From Shewanella marisflavi (GTDB taxonomy: Bacteria > Pseudomonadota > Gammaproteobacteria > Enterobacterales > Shewanellaceae): a stretch of DNA of 64,000 bases. The notes under the pieces were generated by a model that ran no database searches, was not told the origin of the DNA, and saw only the letters and a program-made list of their open reading frames with translations. The stretch lies in assembly GCF_023283925.1 (NCBI RefSeq), contig NZ_JAKIKX010000001.1, forward strand, positions 124,001 to 188,000, given 5' to 3'. How positions within the stretch are numbered: the first letter of the stretch is position 1; each line of letters opens with the position of its first letter. Of the stretch, positions 9,213 to 18,972 are shown one piece after another. Both the position numbers and the translations under genes were made by a program.

Positions 9213-9461
9213 CTAGTTCAGTGGCAGCCTCGCCTGTTCGGCGATCAGGCTGGCAATCTCTTTTGTCAAATTGGGCCGTTCATCTATTTGATTTACTTGG
9301 CTCAGTTGACCAAGTAAATCATCGATATTCATGCCCAGTTGCATAGCAACCTCCTGCGCGTGACGATTGTTGAGGTGCTGTTCATTCACTAGTTTTTGCC
9401 TTAGGGCGCATCTGTCATTGCTGCTCTTGTCGCCGAGCATAGGTGTCCAGGGGGTATACAA
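9213..9461 (-). CDS. Small hypothetical protein, helical
   Basis: An 82-residue protein from ATG 9461, with GGAGG eleven bases upstream on the minus strand, which supports translation. The sequence is polar and predicted helical (RQKLVNEQHLNNRHAQEVAM; LTKEIASLIAEQARL) with no signal peptide or membrane segment. No family was recognised. It converges on the small membrane-protein gene (22 bases between stops) and lies downstream of the histidine kinase gene on the same strand. Confidence 0.5.
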   Translation of the reverse strand: MYTPWTPMLGDKSSNDRCALRQKLVNEQHLNNRHAQEVAMQLGMNIDDLLGQLSQVNQIDERPNLTKEIASLIAEQARLPLN

Positions 9462-9580
9462 AGTAAAGCCTCCACAGTGTCTGTTTACACTATGCTAAGC
9501 GAAACTTGTGCCAAGAAGATGACAATTCAAATTCCCATGCCGACAGGCTGGTCTTTTACTTTAGTGGGCGTGTTGCACCA

Positions 9581-10843
9581 TCATGGGGCATCTGGCGCTG
9601 CAGGAAAGTGCAGTGTGGCGATGCAGCCCGTATCACCATTGGTGAGGCTAAAGCGCCATTGATAGCGCTGGCACAGGGCCTCGACTATCTCCAGCCCTAA
9701 GCCATGACCCTGAGGCTGGGTATCTAAGGTGCTCATGCCACGCCCCTGATCTCTCACCGAGATCCCATCCGTGTCGATACTGATCTCGATACAGCCTGTG
9801 TCGCTGGCATTGATGGCGTTATTGAGTAAATTGATCAGTAACATACGCAGAACTGGCTCGCTGGGGGCGATCTGTGGAGTAGCATTGAGGATAAGCCGCA
9901 GTTCAATGGCTTTATGGTCGGCAAGCGGTTGTATTTCATTAATTATCTGAGAAAGTTCTTTTTCTGTCAGCGTTCGCGTATTCGACGCTAGCAATCCCTT
10001 TTCCTGTTTTACCAGACTCAGCAGGGCATCTATGGTGTGTTGCATATTGCTGGCAGCGGTAGCGATCCGTTTACGCTGGCGTTTGAGAAATTCAGGGTTT
10101 CCCTCTTGCTCTAACAAACGACTGGCGCCCTGAATGATGGTCAGCGGGGTTCTGAGTTCATGGCTGGCGTAACGCGAGAAGGCCTGCTCCTGGCGAAGCA
10201 ACTGGGCGATCTGCTGCTGGTAATAGTTAAGACTGGCGGTAAGAGCGTGAAACTCTTGAGTCGCATCGTTGGAGACCTGGAAAGGGCGCTCTGCGTCGGG
10301 GGATTCCAGCTGTTTGCTAATGGCTTGGATCGGAGCGATCAGCCTGTGTGTCAGTCGATTGATGGCAAAGCCGAACAGGGCGAACAGCATCAGGGTGACG
10401 GCCAGTATCACCAGGCTGATACTGCGCCATTCGTTACTGCTCAGTTCTACCTGTGCGGCATCCATCACCAAGAGCAATGGTAGGGTTAAGCCTTGCGCCT
10501 GATATTCGCCGCGATAGATGAAGATATCTTCCTTGAAAGTATCATGTAGCTCATCGAGAAATCCAACAGGCAACTCTGCCATCGGTTGGTAATCCTTAGG
10601 CAGCAGGCTCAGGTCATTGTAGGCGGTGATATTAGTGCTAAGGATGAGCGGCGAACGGGCGCCTTGCTCGAAGGCGGTCTGAGCGCTGGGGACTATCTGT
10701 TCTAGGGCACGGCGATTGATCTCATCTTCGACCCAGTAGAGTATGGTTACACTGAGCAGATAGAGAATCGCCGCCACTAATAGGGCGATAGCCCCAAAAT
10801 AGAGGCTTAATCTACGGGTCAGGCTCTTGGCGGTTTGTTGCAC
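9581..10843 (-). CDS. Sensor histidine kinase
   Basis: A 420-residue kinase with GTG start at 10843. A membrane helix (residues about 12-36) and a second one (about 143-163) bracket a periplasmic sensing region of about 105 residues. A HAMP-like linker follows, then the HisKA phosphoacceptor box YASHELRTPLTIIQGAS. The HATPase domain has an N box (LLINLLNNAINAS), a G1 box (SVRDQGRGMS) and a G2 box (GHGLGLEIV). It should phosphorylate the response regulator gene located 11 bases upstream in the same transcription unit. The signal is unknown. Confidence 0.88.
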   Translation of the reverse strand: MQQTAKSLTRRLSLYFGAIALLVAAILYLLSVTILYWVEDEINRRALEQIVPSAQTAFEQGARSPLILSTNITAYNDLSLLPKDYQPMAELPVGFLDELHDTFKEDIFIYRGEYQAQGLTLPLLLVMDAAQVELSSNEWRSISLVILAVTLMLFALFGFAINRLTHRLIAPIQAISKQLESPDAERPFQVSNDATQEFHALTASLNYYQQQIAQLLRQEQAFSRYASHELRTPLTIIQGASRLLEQEGNPEFLKRQRKRIATAASNMQHTIDALLSLVKQEKGLLASNTRTLTEKELSQIINEIQPLADHKAIELRLILNATPQIAPSEPVLRMLLINLLNNAINASDTGCIEISIDTDGISVRDQGRGMSTLDTQPQGHGLGLEIVEALCQRYQWRFSLTNGDTGCIATLHFPAAPDAP

Positions 10844-10854
10844 CTTTGGGCTCG

Positions 10855-11538
10855 CTATTGTTTTACATCTAACCGAAACCCAATCTTAGGTACGGTTAGT
10901 ATGATGGGGGTATCGAAGGGTTTATCCACCTGATTTCTCAGCTGGTACATGTGGCTGCGCAATATATCGCTGTTGGGAGGCTCCTCTCCCCACAGGTGCT
11001 GCACTATCTCCTCACGTTTCACCACATTAGGAGCTCGGGAGATAAGCAGCTGTAAGATCTGATAACCGCTTGGGGTAAGCTGAAGTTTTTTGCCCTCCCG
11101 GTAGGCAGTATGTTCGGCGATATTCAGGGTGAGCGGCCCACACTGTTTACACCCTTGGGCGACTCGTCCTTGTTGGCGCTTGATTAGCGCCTGCAGGCGT
11201 ACAGTGAGTTCATCGAAATCGAAGGGCTTAGTCAGGTAGTCATCGGCCCCGCTATGAAACCCCTGGAGCAGATCCTGTTTATCATCCAGCGCCGTTAACA
11301 TCAGGATAGGGACACTCGCGCCTTGCTCACGCAGGGCCCTGGCGACAGCGTAGCCATCCATCTTAGGTAACATAAGATCTAATATGATGGCGTCGAAGTG
11401 CCCTTCGGTGGCGAGTCGCAGGCCGAGTTCACCATTGCTGGCGTAATCCACCTGCGCGCCTTGGGATTCAAGGTAGTCCCCCAAGACGCCGGCGACATCT
11501 GGGTTATCTTCGATGATCAATATCTGAGTATTTTGCAT
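10855..11538 (-). CDS. OmpR/PhoB family response regulator
   Basis: A 227-residue regulator. The receiver domain covers residues 1-120, with acidic pocket E10/D11, phosphoacceptor D54 in ILDLMLPKMDG and lysine in YLTKPFD. A C-terminal winged-helix DNA-binding domain follows (LTPSGYQILQLLISRAPNVVKREEI, then ending VPKIGFRLD). The CKQC pair in the linker is unusual and might bind metal or form a disulfide, but this is only a note. It is the first gene of a leftward pair with the histidine kinase. Target genes are unknown. Confidence 0.88.
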   Translation of the reverse strand: MQNTQILIIEDNPDVAGVLGDYLESQGAQVDYASNGELGLRLATEGHFDAIILDLMLPKMDGYAVARALREQGASVPILMLTALDDKQDLLQGFHSGADDYLTKPFDFDELTVRLQALIKRQQGRVAQGCKQCGPLTLNIAEHTAYREGKKLQLTPSGYQILQLLISRAPNVVKREEIVQHLWGEEPPNSDILRSHMYQLRNQVDKPFDTPIILTVPKIGFRLDVKQ

Positions 11539-11610
11539 GTCACCTCTCTCTATGATGTGACCATAACCATACTAACGTGAAAAAGATGTCGATAATATTG
11601 AAATTCAAGC

Positions 11611-11634
11611 GCATCCGATTCGGTATCGGGATGC
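11611..11634 (-). terminator. Stem-loop after mgtE
   Basis: GCATCCGAT (11611-11619) and ATCGGGATGC (11625-11634) pair with one bulged G, ten bases past the mgtE stop. On the minus strand it is followed by GCTTGAATTT, so the T tract is weak. It is a possible intrinsic terminator of the rpoN-mgtE gene string. Confidence 0.4.
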
Positions 11635-11643
11635 TCTTGGCAT

Positions 11644-13011
11644 TCAGTTCAGCAGAAACAGGGTCGCCAGGCCTAGGAAGGCAAATAGGCCGATAACGTC
11701 AGTGACTGTGGTCAGCACCATACCGCCAGCAAGGGCGGGATCGACATTAAACTTCTTCAGTAGCAAGGGGATGCTGGCGCCAGCAAATCCTGCCACCGTC
11801 ATATTGATCAACATGGCGCCGCCGATCAGGGCGCCAAGGGCGATATCGCCTTTCCATAGCCAGATGGCGCCAAACACCAGCAGGGACCATAACAGGCCAT
11901 TGAGAAAGCCGATGGCCAGCTCTTTGCTTATCAGCCAGCGGGAGTTACTCTGACCTATCTGTCCTAGGGCAATACCGCGGATCACCAGAGCTAAGGTCTG
12001 GTTGCCAGCGACGCCGCCCATGCTGGGAACTATGGTCATCAGGATGGCGATGGTGGCAAACTGCTCAAGGGTGCTCTCGAACATGTTACTGACCGAGGCG
12101 GCCAGCAGCGCGGCAAATAGGTTGATGGTGAGCCAGAGTGAGCGCCTAAAGGTACTCTTAAGCACAGGACCGAAGGTATCTGTGTCGTCGTCCATCCCTG
12201 CCATCCCCATCATGGAGTGTTCGGCATCTTCACGGATCACGTCGACAATATCATCGATGGTGATACGACCAAGCAGACGGTTGGTCTCCTCTTCGATCAC
12301 CGGCGCCGACACCCAGTCATGGCGCTCAAACAGCTGGGCGACTTCGCTATCGTCCATACCGACCGGGATCCCTTCGAGATCCTTGTTCATGATATCGCGC
12401 ACCGATGCATTAGGATCGCAGGTAAGTAGATCGGTAATACGCACGCCGCCCAGCAGGCTGTCGCGCTTATCCACCACATAAAGGGTGTCGGTGGCATCGG
12501 GCAGTTCACCACGAATTCTCAGATAACGCAGTATTACATCGACATTGACATCGGGGCGCACGGTGACGGTATCGGTATTCATCATACTGCCGGCGGTGTC
12601 TTCCGGGTAGGAGAGGGCCTGCTCAACCCTGGCTCTATCCTGGGCTGTCATCGACTGCAGTACCTGGTTGAAGACGCTGTCGGGCAGGCTACGCAGTATG
12701 TAGGCCAGATCGTCTGTGTCCATGCCTTCGGCCGCCTTGGCGACACGCTCCGGACTCATCTGGGTGATCAGATTGTCTTTGAGTTCCTCGCCGAGCTCAT
12801 CGAGGATCTCGCCGGTGTGCTCTTGATCGATCAGTTGCCATAACACCTGACGGGTGCGCGGCGGAGAAGACTCCAAGATGAAGGCGATATCTGAGGCAGC
12901 CATGTCGTGCAACATGCTGCGCACATGCACAAACATACCGCTACCTAAGGCTTGAGTGAGCTGATTTAGGCGTTGATCTGTGGTTTCACTATCTAACACT
13001 TCGATCGGCAT
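11644..13011 (-). CDS. mgtE: MgtE-type magnesium transporter
   Basis: A 455-residue protein with the MgtE order. An N-terminal helical domain (to about residue 130) is followed by two CBS domains (about 135-260, including DKRDSLLGGVRITDLLT). Five membrane helices start near residue 285 and contain the conserved PSMGGVAGNQTLALVIRG and LKKFNVDPALAGGMVLTTVTDVIG segments that line the Mg2+ pore. It imports Mg2+ and is gated by Mg2+ binding at the CBS/N domains. It is the last gene of the leftward run, 100 bases after the NPr gene; no M-box-like leader was recognised in that short gap. Confidence 0.93.
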   Translation of the reverse strand: MPIEVLDSETTDQRLNQLTQALGSGMFVHVRSMLHDMAASDIAFILESSPPRTRQVLWQLIDQEHTGEILDELGEELKDNLITQMSPERVAKAAEGMDTDDLAYILRSLPDSVFNQVLQSMTAQDRARVEQALSYPEDTAGSMMNTDTVTVRPDVNVDVILRYLRIRGELPDATDTLYVVDKRDSLLGGVRITDLLTCDPNASVRDIMNKDLEGIPVGMDDSEVAQLFERHDWVSAPVIEEETNRLLGRITIDDIVDVIREDAEHSMMGMAGMDDDTDTFGPVLKSTFRRSLWLTINLFAALLAASVSNMFESTLEQFATIAILMTIVPSMGGVAGNQTLALVIRGIALGQIGQSNSRWLISKELAIGFLNGLLWSLLVFGAIWLWKGDIALGALIGGAMLINMTVAGFAGASIPLLLKKFNVDPALAGGMVLTTVTDVIGLFAFLGLATLFLLN

Positions 13012-13111
13012 AGCTCCTCCTTAGGCAATAGATTGACCGGCTTGGGTAATAGGCGTGTAAGTCTATGATAAGTATAGGACGAAATTCACCCGGCACCGCA
13101 AAGCGAGCCGA

Positions 13112-13387
13112 TTATACGGCCTCGTCGAATTTGGCGTCAATAAGGGCACTGATGGCGTCCAGTGCCGCCTGGGCATCTTTGCCTTCACTGGTGATTGTGA
13201 TGGTTTTGCCCATGCCGGTTTCGAGCATCAAGAGGCCGAGTACGCTGGCGGCCGAGGCTTGTTTGTCGCCCTGGATCAGGGTGACTTGGGCATCGAACTT
13301 GGCGGCAAGTACTGCCAGCTTGGTGGCCGCCCTGGCGTGCAGTCCCAACTTATTGCAGATGGTCAGCTCGCGAGCCAACTTAGTCAT
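13112..13387 (-). CDS. ptsO: Phosphocarrier protein NPr (nitrogen PTS HPr)
   Basis: A 91-residue HPr-fold protein. The phosphorylatable histidine lies in [12 protein letters not shown] (H17), and the regulatory-serine region reads [18 protein letters not shown]. NPr passes phosphate from EI-Ntr to EIIA-Ntr (PtsN), encoded two genes upstream. The start overlaps the end of rapZ by 8 bases, which indicates co-translation. Length and motifs are typical. Confidence 0.92.
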   Translation of the reverse strand: MTKLARELTICNKLGLHARAATKLAVLAAKFDAQVTLIQGDKQASAASVLGLLMLETGMGKTITITSEGKDAQAALDAISALIDAKFDEAV

Positions 13388-14228
13388 GCTTTAGCTCTCT
13401 GTGACGAGCCTGTACCTTATGCTTGCCTTTGTTGAACAGCTTGGCCAGTTGGTCGGTGACATAGACAGATCTGTGTTGCCCACCCGTGCAGCCAATGGCA
13501 ATGGTGAGGTAACTGCGGTTGTTACGCTCAAGATGAGGTAACCAGGTTTCCAGCAGGTTTTCGATTTGCCAGATAAATTTATTTACCAGTGGCTGCTGAC
13601 TCAGAAACTGCTGCACTGGCTCATCGAGGCCGGTCAGGGGTCTCAGTTCTGGCTCCCAATGGGGATTTGGCAAAAAGCGCACATCGAACATGAAGTCGGC
13701 TTCGCTTGGCATGCCATATTTAAAGCCGAAAGATTCGAAGTTGATCACCAGCTCTTTATCGACTGTGCCCAGTAATATTTCGCGCACCTTGTCACTCAAC
13801 TCATAGATGTTGAGGTTAGAGGTGTCGATATAGTGATCCACTAGCTTGGCGATGGGATCGAGCAATTTGCCTTCGAGCTGAATCGCCTCCTTGAGAGAGA
13901 CTTTTGAGCGTGACAGCGGATGTAATCTGCGGGTCTCGCTATAGCGCTTGAGCAGCACATTGTCGCTGGAGTTAAGGAAGAAACTTAAGATCTCGGTATC
14001 TTTCGGGAGCTTGGCCAGCTGCTTTTCCAACTGGATCTCTTCGCTGGGCATATTGCGCACATCGACGCTAATGGCCACCAGTTCGCTGCGTCCCTTGAGT
14101 TGCTCCAGCAGGGATTCCATCATCTGTAGGGGCAGATTATCGACACAGTAGTAGCCGAGATCTTCTAAGACCCTAAGTGCGACAGATTTTCCCGACCCTG
14201 AGCGTCCGGATACCAAAACCAATTTCAT
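13380..14228 (-). CDS. rapZ: RNase adapter / nucleotide-binding protein RapZ
   Basis: A 282-residue P-loop protein. The Walker A-like motif [18 protein letters not shown] is at residues 6-23. The C-terminal domain carries the conserved [20 protein letters not shown]. In E. coli RapZ directs RNase E to the small RNA GlmZ and so controls amino-sugar synthesis; its place next to ptsN and npr is conserved. It overlaps ptsN by 4 bases (ATGA) upstream and npr by 8 bases downstream. No anomalies. Confidence 0.93.
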   Translation of the reverse strand: MKLVLVSGRSGSGKSVALRVLEDLGYYCVDNLPLQMMESLLEQLKGRSELVAISVDVRNMPSEEIQLEKQLAKLPKDTEILSFFLNSSDNVLLKRYSETRRLHPLSRSKVSLKEAIQLEGKLLDPIAKLVDHYIDTSNLNIYELSDKVREILLGTVDKELVINFESFGFKYGMPSEADFMFDVRFLPNPHWEPELRPLTGLDEPVQQFLSQQPLVNKFIWQIENLLETWLPHLERNNRSYLTIAIGCTGGQHRSVYVTDQLAKLFNKGKHKVQARHRELKHD

Positions 14229-14668
14229 TGGGTGATCACCTGATAGAGTTCTGACTCATCCTTGGTTTTTCTTAGCTGTTTCATGATCGCCTTGTCATTG
14301 AGTTTCTCTGCCATGGCGGCCAGAGTACTAAGATGCTGCTCGCATTGATCTGCGGGCACCAATAATGCAAAAAGGATATCGACGGGCTTATTATCAATGG
14401 CATCGAATGCGATTGGTTCAGCACACTTCACCAGTACGGCCACAGGTTGCTCTATGTTCGTCAGCCGTCCGTGAGGAATCGCGATACCATTGCCTATACC
14501 TGTGCTGCCCATTTTCTCTCGAGCCAGAAGGCTTTCAAAAATCTCTTGAGAGGAGAGGGTGGGGTACTGGACAGCGGCTAAGTCGCTGATAAGCTCCAGT
14601 ACCTTTTTCTTACTGCCCGGAGTGGCGCAGGTTGTGCACTCCGGCCGCAGGATGGTACTCAGTTCCAT
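14225..14668 (-). CDS. ptsN: Nitrogen-regulatory PTS enzyme IIA (EIIA-Ntr)
   Basis: A 147-residue PTS EIIA type-2 domain. The phosphorylated histidine is in [13 protein letters not shown] (about H66). EIIA-Ntr is a regulator, not a sugar transporter; in related bacteria it affects K+ uptake and stress responses. It lies two bases after hpf and overlaps rapZ by 4 bases. The N-terminal region has two cysteines (ECTTCATPG), a feature worth noting but of unknown meaning. Confidence 0.93.
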   Translation of the reverse strand: MELSTILRPECTTCATPGSKKKVLELISDLAAVQYPTLSSQEIFESLLAREKMGSTGIGNGIAIPHGRLTNIEQPVAVLVKCAEPIAFDAIDNKPVDILFALLVPADQCEQHLSTLAAMAEKLNDKAIMKQLRKTKDESELYQVITQ

Positions 14669-14670
14669 CG

Positions 14671-14958
14671 TTAATGTTTAGTAAGCTTCTCTTTGTGTTT
14701 AATGACCTGACGATCGAGCTTGTCAATCAGGGAGTCTATCGCGGCATACATGTCCGCATGTTCGGATGTTGCGAACACTTCTCCGCCACGGAGGTGTAAC
14801 TTGGCCTCAACCTTTTGCTGCAACTTTTCGACATTTAATACAACGTGCACATTATTGATCTGATCGAAATGACGTTCAAGCTTTGTGAATTTCTCTTCAA
14901 CATAGTTTCTTAGAGATTGGGTGATCTCGATATGGTGCCCAGTCAGGTTTATTTGCAT
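14671..14958 (-). CDS. hpf: Short ribosome hibernation promoting factor
   Basis: A 95-residue protein of the HPF/YfiA ribosome-binding family: MQINLTGHHIEITQSLRNYV at the start, then LHLRGGEVFATSEHADMYAAIDSLIDKLDRQ. Its length matches short HPF, which with RMF forms 100S ribosomes in stationary phase; the long C-terminal domain is absent. It follows rpoN by 30 bases, the usual gammaproteobacterial arrangement. Confidence 0.92.
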   Translation of the reverse strand: MQINLTGHHIEITQSLRNYVEEKFTKLERHFDQINNVHVVLNVEKLQQKVEAKLHLRGGEVFATSEHADMYAAIDSLIDKLDRQVIKHKEKLTKH

Positions 14959-14988
14959 AAAGATAGTCCTCCAGTTTCCAGTTACGTG

Positions 14989-16476
14989 TTATAAGCTCTT
15001 ACGCTGATTCGAGGGCGGTATAAGCATTGCCTCTCGGTACTTAGCAATAGTGCGACGTGCCACTTTAATGCCTTGTTCAGCCAAGAGTTGAGCCATCTTG
15101 CTGTCGCTTAATGGCTTTTTCTGGTTTTCCGCAGCAACTAGCTTCTTAATAAAAGCGCGTATTGCTGTTGAAGAGCACTCTCCACCATCGTCAGTGCCGA
15201 CATGGCTAGAGAAAAAGTATTTGAGTTCGAAGATCCCTCTCGGGGTATGCATATATTTCTGTGTGGTTACACGGGAGATGGTCGATTCGTGCATCTCCAC
15301 CGCTTCGGCGATGTCGTTAAGCACCATGGGCTTCATCGCCTCTTCACCAAATTCGAAGAAACCTTGTTGGAAGTCGACGATGCAGTTGGTGACCTTTAGC
15401 AGTGTCTCGTTACGGCTCTCAAGACTCTTGAGGAACCATTTCGCCTCTTGTAGGTGACCACGAATAAACTGACCGTCAGCCTGGCTCTTAGTACTGCGCG
15501 CCATGGCCGCATACTGCTGGTTGACGTTGATCTTGGGCATGCTATCGGGATTAAGCTCGACCACCCAGCGTCCCTTCTTCTTGGTGACGGTCACATCAGG
15601 GATCACATACTCGTCGCGGCTGGCGGTAATGGCTAGGCCTGGACGGGGGTTTAGGGTCTGAATGAGGGCGATAGCATCTCTTAGCTCATCTTCTTTAAGC
15701 TTGGTTTTGCGCATCAAGAGGCGGAAGTCGCGTCCAGCGATGAGATCCAAGTGCTCTTTGATCAACATGCGTGCATTGGCTATATGCGGGGTATCGTCGC
15801 TGTATTGGGCCAGCTGAATCGTCAGACACTCGCTGAGATCTCGTGCCGCCACGCCTATGGGGTCGAAGTGCTGTACTCGCTTGAGTACTGCCTCGACCTC
15901 ATCGAGTTCTATTTCGGGATCGCCCATTGCTTCGAGAATATCCTCGCAGGTCTGGGTCAGGTAACCGCGTTCGTCAATGGCATCTATGATGGCGGTGGCG
16001 ATGGCCAGATCGTTATCGGAAAAAGGGGTGAGATTCTTTTGCCATTCGAGGTGCTCGTATAGGCCTTCACTGGTCTCGCCCTGAAAAGGCATGTCGTCGT
16101 CGCGCATGGCGCCGGAGCTGGAGTTAGGGGAGGCGGTATAGACCTCGTCCCAGGTAGTGTCGACCGGCAGCTCGTCAGGCATAGAGTCTTGAGTCAGGGC
16201 ATCTGAGGTCTCGACGCCTGAGTTATCCTGACTCGAATCCAGCTCTATCTTGTCATCATACTTGCTGTCGAAATTGTCGACGGCGGTATCATCTTGTAGT
16301 TCGGCACTGGCGCCTTCTTGCTCTTCATCCAACTCCAGTAGCGGATTGGATTCTAATGCTTGTTGGATCTCCTGCTGCAACTCTAGTGACGACAACTGCA
16401 ACAGACGTATGGCCTGTTGTAGCTGGGGCGTCATGGTGAGATGCTGACCCATTTTGAGCTGAAGTGACGCTTTCAT
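14989..16476 (-). CDS. rpoN: RNA polymerase sigma-54 factor
   Basis: A 495-residue sigma-54. Region I is glutamine-rich ([20 protein letters not shown], residues 9-28) and contacts activators. An acidic region II covers about 47-120. The core-binding and DNA-binding region ends in the RpoN box [13 protein letters not shown] near residue 475, which reads the -24 element. It serves nitrogen, flagellar and other activator-dependent promoters. It sits between lptB and hpf, as usual. The 132-base gap to lptB may carry its own promoter. Confidence 0.95.
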   Translation of the reverse strand: MKASLQLKMGQHLTMTPQLQQAIRLLQLSSLELQQEIQQALESNPLLELDEEQEGASAELQDDTAVDNFDSKYDDKIELDSSQDNSGVETSDALTQDSMPDELPVDTTWDEVYTASPNSSSGAMRDDDMPFQGETSEGLYEHLEWQKNLTPFSDNDLAIATAIIDAIDERGYLTQTCEDILEAMGDPEIELDEVEAVLKRVQHFDPIGVAARDLSECLTIQLAQYSDDTPHIANARMLIKEHLDLIAGRDFRLLMRKTKLKEDELRDAIALIQTLNPRPGLAITASRDEYVIPDVTVTKKKGRWVVELNPDSMPKINVNQQYAAMARSTKSQADGQFIRGHLQEAKWFLKSLESRNETLLKVTNCIVDFQQGFFEFGEEAMKPMVLNDIAEAVEMHESTISRVTTQKYMHTPRGIFELKYFFSSHVGTDDGGECSSTAIRAFIKKLVAAENQKKPLSDSKMAQLLAEQGIKVARRTIAKYREAMLIPPSNQRKSL

Positions 16477-16608
16477 CGTACTGCTATTCCCTTGTTTCTA
16501 ATTATAAAATGAGAAAGCTCTGGCTAATTGGCCGGACAAATATAAAGGATAGTCCTTATGGCCACAATCTGATATTAGTTTCAGTTTATGGCCCGGTTAT
16601 AAGATTAA

Positions 16609-17340
16609 CTATAGCTTGAATTGTTCACCTAAGTACACTGCTCGTACTTGCTGATTGTCTAAGATTTCGGCGGGTGTTCCTTCGGCGATCAGATTACCGT
16701 GGCTGACGATATAGGCTTTCTCACAGACGTCTAATGTTTCGCGCACATTATGGTCGGTGATCAACACCCCAAGGCCACGGTTTTTGAGTTGCTCGATGAT
16801 CTTCTTGATGTCGATGACTGAGATAGGGTCGACACCGGCGAAGGGTTCATCGAGAAGAATAAATTTCGGGTTCGCGGCCAGGGCCCTGGCGATCTCTACC
16901 CGGCGACGTTCACCGCCCGATAACGCCATACCCTGGCTGTCACGGATATGGGTAATATGAAACTCTTCCAGAAGATGTTCCAACTGCTCTTCGCGGCCAT
17001 CGTTATCCAGATCGCTGCGAGTCTGCAGTACGGCCATGATGTTGTCGCGTACCGAGAGTTTGCGAAAGATGCTGGCTTCTTGGGGCAGGTAACCTATGCC
17101 TTTACGGGCACGAAGGTGCATGGGGTCGAGAGTCAGGTCGTCATCATCGATATAGATGCGCCCCTTGTCGCTCTGTACTAGGCCTACCACCATGTAGAAG
17201 GTGGTAGTCTTACCGGCCCCGTTTGGTCCCAATAGGCCGACGATCTGCCCGGTTTTGACTGTAAGGCTCACATCTTGGACAACGGCACGACTCTTATAGC
17301 TCTTGGCGAGGTTTTCCGCCTTCAAGGTCAGGTCTGTCAT
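16609..17340 (-). CDS. lptB: LPS export ABC transporter ATPase LptB
   Basis: A 243-residue ABC ATPase with Walker [18 protein letters not shown]-loop [12 protein letters not shown], signature [16 protein letters not shown] and Walker [14 protein letters not shown]. LptB powers extraction of lipopolysaccharide from the inner membrane with LptFG (not in this window). It overlaps lptA by 4 bases (ATGA), consistent with translational coupling. Length and motifs are standard. Confidence 0.95.
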   Translation of the reverse strand: MTDLTLKAENLAKSYKSRAVVQDVSLTVKTGQIVGLLGPNGAGKTTTFYMVVGLVQSDKGRIYIDDDDLTLDPMHLRARKGIGYLPQEASIFRKLSVRDNIMAVLQTRSDLDNDGREEQLEHLLEEFHITHIRDSQGMALSGGERRRVEIARALAANPKFILLDEPFAGVDPISVIDIKKIIEQLKNRGLGVLITDHNVRETLDVCEKAYIVSHGNLIAEGTPAEILDNQQVRAVYLGEQFKL

Positions 17341-17879
17341 TGCTTTTCCTGTTCGGGTTGTTCTGGCTCGGGTTGCGCTTGTTTCTGCTCTTGATAGTTT
17401 TCAGGCTGAATAATGGTGATCACGCGGTCATTGCCTGTACTCTCGGCGATCAGCTGTTGCTGTTCAATGTTGTAGCGGATCTGAGTGCCTGTGACCTGGC
17501 TGCCTTCCTGTTCCAGTGTAGCATCGCCAATGAGTGTCAGGGTGCGGCTCGAGAGTTCATAGCGGATCTCTTTGGCACTGGCAGAGGCGGGACGACCATC
17601 TTCCATTACCTGAGAGTAGGTGGCCGGGTTGCCTGTGGCAACGAGGATCTTGCCACTGTTCTTTTCTTTGCTGAAGGCGCGCAGTTCATCGGCCAAGATC
17701 TTGATCGAGCCCTGAGAGACCTCAACCGGTCCATGGAAGATGATCTGATTGTTCTTGATATCGGCTTCCTGGCTAGCGGCAGAGATCTTGACCTCTTGTA
17801 GCAGGTCATTATCCTTGGCTTGGGCGCCCAGGCTAATCAGGGTTAGCAGCCCAGCGAGAATAAGGCTATTTAGTTTCAT
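17337..17879 (-). CDS. lptA: LPS transport periplasmic protein LptA
   Basis: A 180-residue exported protein. The signal peptide ends near SLGAQA (residue 21). An OstA-like beta-jellyroll follows ([41 protein letters not shown]). LptA bridges the periplasm between LptC and LptDE. A short glutamine/glutamate/proline-rich tail ([17 protein letters not shown]) extends past the domain. The gene overlaps lptC by 14 bases and lptB by 4. Confidence 0.92.
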   Translation of the reverse strand: MKLNSLILAGLLTLISLGAQAKDNDLLQEVKISAASQEADIKNNQIIFHGPVEVSQGSIKILADELRAFSKEKNSGKILVATGNPATYSQVMEDGRPASASAKEIRYELSSRTLTLIGDATLEQEGSQVTGTQIRYNIEQQQLIAESTGNDRVITIIQPENYQEQKQAQPEPEQPEQEKQ

Positions 17880-18423
17880 ATGTTCCTTCTACCTGACTCG
17901 TCAGTCGTATATTTTGTGCGTTGAGATCGGCGTATAAGCCTTGCCCCGTGATGAGGAAATCTCGCCCCGTTACCCGAATGCTTTTGTCGGATGTCATTAT
18001 CATAGTATTGAGATCCAACTCCAGATAGGTGGTCTCTATGGTCTGGATAGGTTCTTCTGGGCTAATCGCATCAATGATAACATTATTTTCTAGGGTGACC
18101 CGTCCGCTATTTTTGTCCAGAGTGCCTTTAGTCGATCTGAGTCGCCATTGGGCATCGCCCTTGTCTGGATACACGAGATAGATGGGCTGAGTAAAGTAGG
18201 TCATGTTGCGTTCGGCGTAGTGCTTCATGTGGCTGGCCGATACGCGGCTATTGATGCCGCCCTGCTCATTGTACTGCACGCTCTTAAGATCCCGGACGAT
18301 ATAGTCGGGACTGTCGGCGTTCACCTGTGCCAGATCTTCTTCTCCCCGTTTCGATTGCACCTGCCAATAGAGGACTAGTGCGGTACCGAAAAAGGCGATA
18401 ATGGCCAGCGTGACTCTATTCAT
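17866..18423 (-). CDS. lptC: LPS export membrane protein LptC
   Basis: A 185-residue protein with one N-terminal membrane anchor (residues 5-22) and a periplasmic OstA-like jellyroll (INSRVSASHMKHYAERNMTY; LRSTKGTLDKNSGRVTLENN). LptC receives lipopolysaccharide from LptBFG and hands it to LptA. Overlaps of 4 bases with kdsC and 14 with lptA place it firmly in the kds-lpt operon. Confidence 0.92.
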   Translation of the reverse strand: MNRVTLAIIAFFGTALVLYWQVQSKRGEEDLAQVNADSPDYIVRDLKSVQYNEQGGINSRVSASHMKHYAERNMTYFTQPIYLVYPDKGDAQWRLRSTKGTLDKNSGRVTLENNVIIDAISPEEPIQTIETTYLELDLNTMIMTSDKSIRVTGRDFLITGQGLYADLNAQNIRLTSQVEGTYETK

Positions 18424-18971
18424 ATGCTCATTCCGTGGGCCGACGCAAACTTATCCTGGCTGAGCAGAATAAGGTCTGTCAGTTCTCGCAGGGCGCCGTG
18501 GCCCCCCTTGATATGGGTCGTCATGTCGGCGTGTTGGCGCACATAAGGGTGGCCATCAGCCACACAGACAGATAAGCCCACCTTCTGCATCACAGGCAGA
18601 TCCACCATATCGTCGCCAATATAGGCCACTTCCTGGGGCGTGACCTTATAGAGAGCCAGCAGCTCTTCGTATGGTTCAAGTTTGTTGTCCACGCCCTGAT
18701 AGATATGGGTGATCCCAAGGGCTGTCATGCGATCTTCCACTATCTGAGACTTACGCCCTGTGATGATGGCAACGGGAATATCGCTGGTGAGCAGCGAGCG
18801 CACGCCATACCCATCGCGGGTGTGGAAAGTCTTAAGCTCATCGCCCGAGTTACTCATATAGACTAAGCCATCGGAAAACACGCCGTCGACATCGCAGATC
18901 AGCAGCTTAATCTGTTTAGCCTTCTGCCAAACCGCATCAGTGATGGGACCGTAGAAACCTTGATGTGCCAT
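18420..18971 (-). CDS. kdsC: Kdo-8-phosphate phosphatase
   Basis: A 183-residue HAD-family phosphatase of the capless C0 type. The nucleophile motif is LLICDVDGVFSDGLVYM, motif II is IITGRKS, and the acidic motif is YIGDDMVDLPVM. It makes Kdo from Kdo-8-phosphate, the step after KdsA in lipopolysaccharide core synthesis. It follows kdsD by one base and overlaps lptC by 4. Confidence 0.94.
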   Translation of the reverse strand: MAHQGFYGPITDAVWQKAKQIKLLICDVDGVFSDGLVYMSNSGDELKTFHTRDGYGVRSLLTSDIPVAIITGRKSQIVEDRMTALGITHIYQGVDNKLEPYEELLALYKVTPQEVAYIGDDMVDLPVMQKVGLSVCVADGHPYVRQHADMTTHIKGGHGALRELTDLILLSQDKFASAHGMSI

Positions 18972-18972
18972 G